DNA of 44,819 nucleotides. It comes from Shimia litoralis. GTDB taxonomy: Bacteria; Pseudomonadota; Alphaproteobacteria; Rhodobacterales; Rhodobacteraceae. Of the stretch, positions 44,459 through 44,819 are shown in pieces. The notes beneath the pieces are model-generated. The model was given only the letters and a program-made list of their open reading frames with translations, had not been told where the DNA came from and did no database searches. Numbering within the stretch: position 1 is the first letter of the stretch; each line of letters opens with the position of its first letter. The stretch is taken from the NCBI RefSeq assembly GCF_005518135.1, contig NZ_SULI01000024.1:1-44819 (forward strand). The letters run 5' to 3'. The translations under genes and the position numbers were made by a program.

Positions 44459-44752
44459 CGCCATCCCCACCGCCGCTCTCAGCGAATTTGTAAACGAAGT
44501 TGCCTCCGCCCCCGAAGAGGCGATCATGGATTATGGTCTTGAGGTAAAATGGCAAAGCGGCACCCGCGCCGTCAGCGAAACCAAGCCAATGAAAGTCGGC
44601 CCGCATCAGGTCAGCCGCTCGTTCAGCTGGACATCAGATGAACCACGGCAATTGATGGGCAACAACCACGGCCCCAACCCGCAGGAATTGCTGCTTTCGG
44701 GTCTGGGGTCATGCATGATGGTCAGCTTTATCGCTGGGGCCACCGCCGAGGG
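44451..44752 (+). CDS. OsmC family protein, 5' part, apparently interrupted
   Basis: The first 100 or so residues of an OsmC/Ohr-type thiol peroxidase-like protein. MKVGPHQVSRSFSWTSDEPRQLMG and NPQEL followed by LLSGLGSCMMVSFIAGATAEG are family motifs, the last holding a candidate redox cysteine. The expected continuation (a beta strand and LRGFLGL-type motif) is replaced after residue 101 by unrelated sequence that begins with an IS6-like terminal repeat. The reading frame stays open to the window end but does not look like OsmC. It starts 8 bases before the stop of the previous gene, so the operon arrangement is intact up to the break. It is probably a pseudogene. Confidence 0.7.
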
Positions 44753-44819
44753 GGTTCTGTCGCAAAGTTTTCGCGGTTGGTTGGATTGGCTCGCGCGTGG
44801 TAGGTACGGGCTTTTGAGT
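44753..44819. mobile_element. Partial insertion sequence, IS6-family-like end
   Basis: From 44753 the sequence reads GGTTCTGTCGCAAAGTT, differing at one base from a common IS6-family (IS257-type) terminal repeat. Sequence then departs from OsmC. No transposase gene is visible in the 67 remaining bases. If correct, the 8-base target duplication should be GCCGAGGG (44745-44752). Both the family and the boundary are inferred from memory of the repeat. Confidence 0.5.

Noticed and set aside
1-44819. tRNA, rRNA or CRISPR sequences
   Set aside because: No clover-leaf-like T-arm motifs, rRNA segments or regular direct repeats were seen on reading; a covariance search would be needed to be sure.

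Overview
This is alphaproteobacterial chromosomal DNA, most likely from the Roseobacter group (Rhodobacteraceae). Evidence: the order parB-parA-rsmG-mnmG-mnmE-rho-hemJ / maf-aroE-coaE-dnaQ-secB-fxsA, typical of the replication-origin neighbourhood in these bacteria; canonical ParB parS palindromes inside rsmG and at the start of mnmG; a DmdC-like acyl-CoA dehydrogenase; a malic enzyme fused to a phosphotransacetylase-like domain; and an RTX-repeat protein. No rRNA, tRNA or CRISPR array was seen.

Layout. (1) 1-583: 3' part of a DUF1217-family gene (family often near flagellar genes), then a 456-base gap with a 12-bp inverted repeat. (2) 1040-13785: a surface-glycan accessory block. It holds five glycosyltransferase-type genes (one fused to a methyltransferase-like domain, one CAP10/GT90-like), an alpha/beta hydrolase, a translationally coupled trio (unknown protein, LamG-like protein, sulfatase carrying C-terminal RTX calcium-binding repeats), and a GT61-type transferase. 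No flippase, polymerase or sugar-nucleotide genes lie in the window, so this looks like a decoration or remodelling set. (3) 13867-19929: DmdC-like acyl-CoA dehydrogenase with a divergent AraC regulator, ribokinase, and malic enzyme. (4) 20061-29064: housekeeping genes: mutS, hrcA-grpE, rph-rdgB-hemW-DUF454, then parB/parA. (5) 29057-38920: the chromosome segregation and origin region. Leftward genes (hemJ, rho, mnmE, mnmG, rsmG, parA, parB) and rightward genes (maf, aroE, coaE, dnaQ) point away from an AT-rich gap at 34703-35110. That gap carries several DnaA-box-like sequences and is the likely oriC. Two parS sites sit a few kb away, on the leftward arm.

(6) 39024-41289: Tim44-like protein, MltA and Smr-domain gene, chained by ATGA overlaps. 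(7) 41300-44819: a more GC-rich module: Lrp-type regulator divergent from a methionine gamma-lyase, a second Cys/Met PLP enzyme, and an OsmC-family gene. The OsmC gene loses its expected sequence at about 44753, where bases resembling an IS6-family terminal repeat begin; the window ends inside that element.

Working together: the origin block couples replication start, ParABS segregation and core tRNA-modification and housekeeping genes. The left accessory block probably remodels a cell-surface or secreted polysaccharide. The right-hand module handles sulfur amino acids and methanethiol-type chemistry, which may connect functionally, though not physically, to the DmdC-like enzyme.
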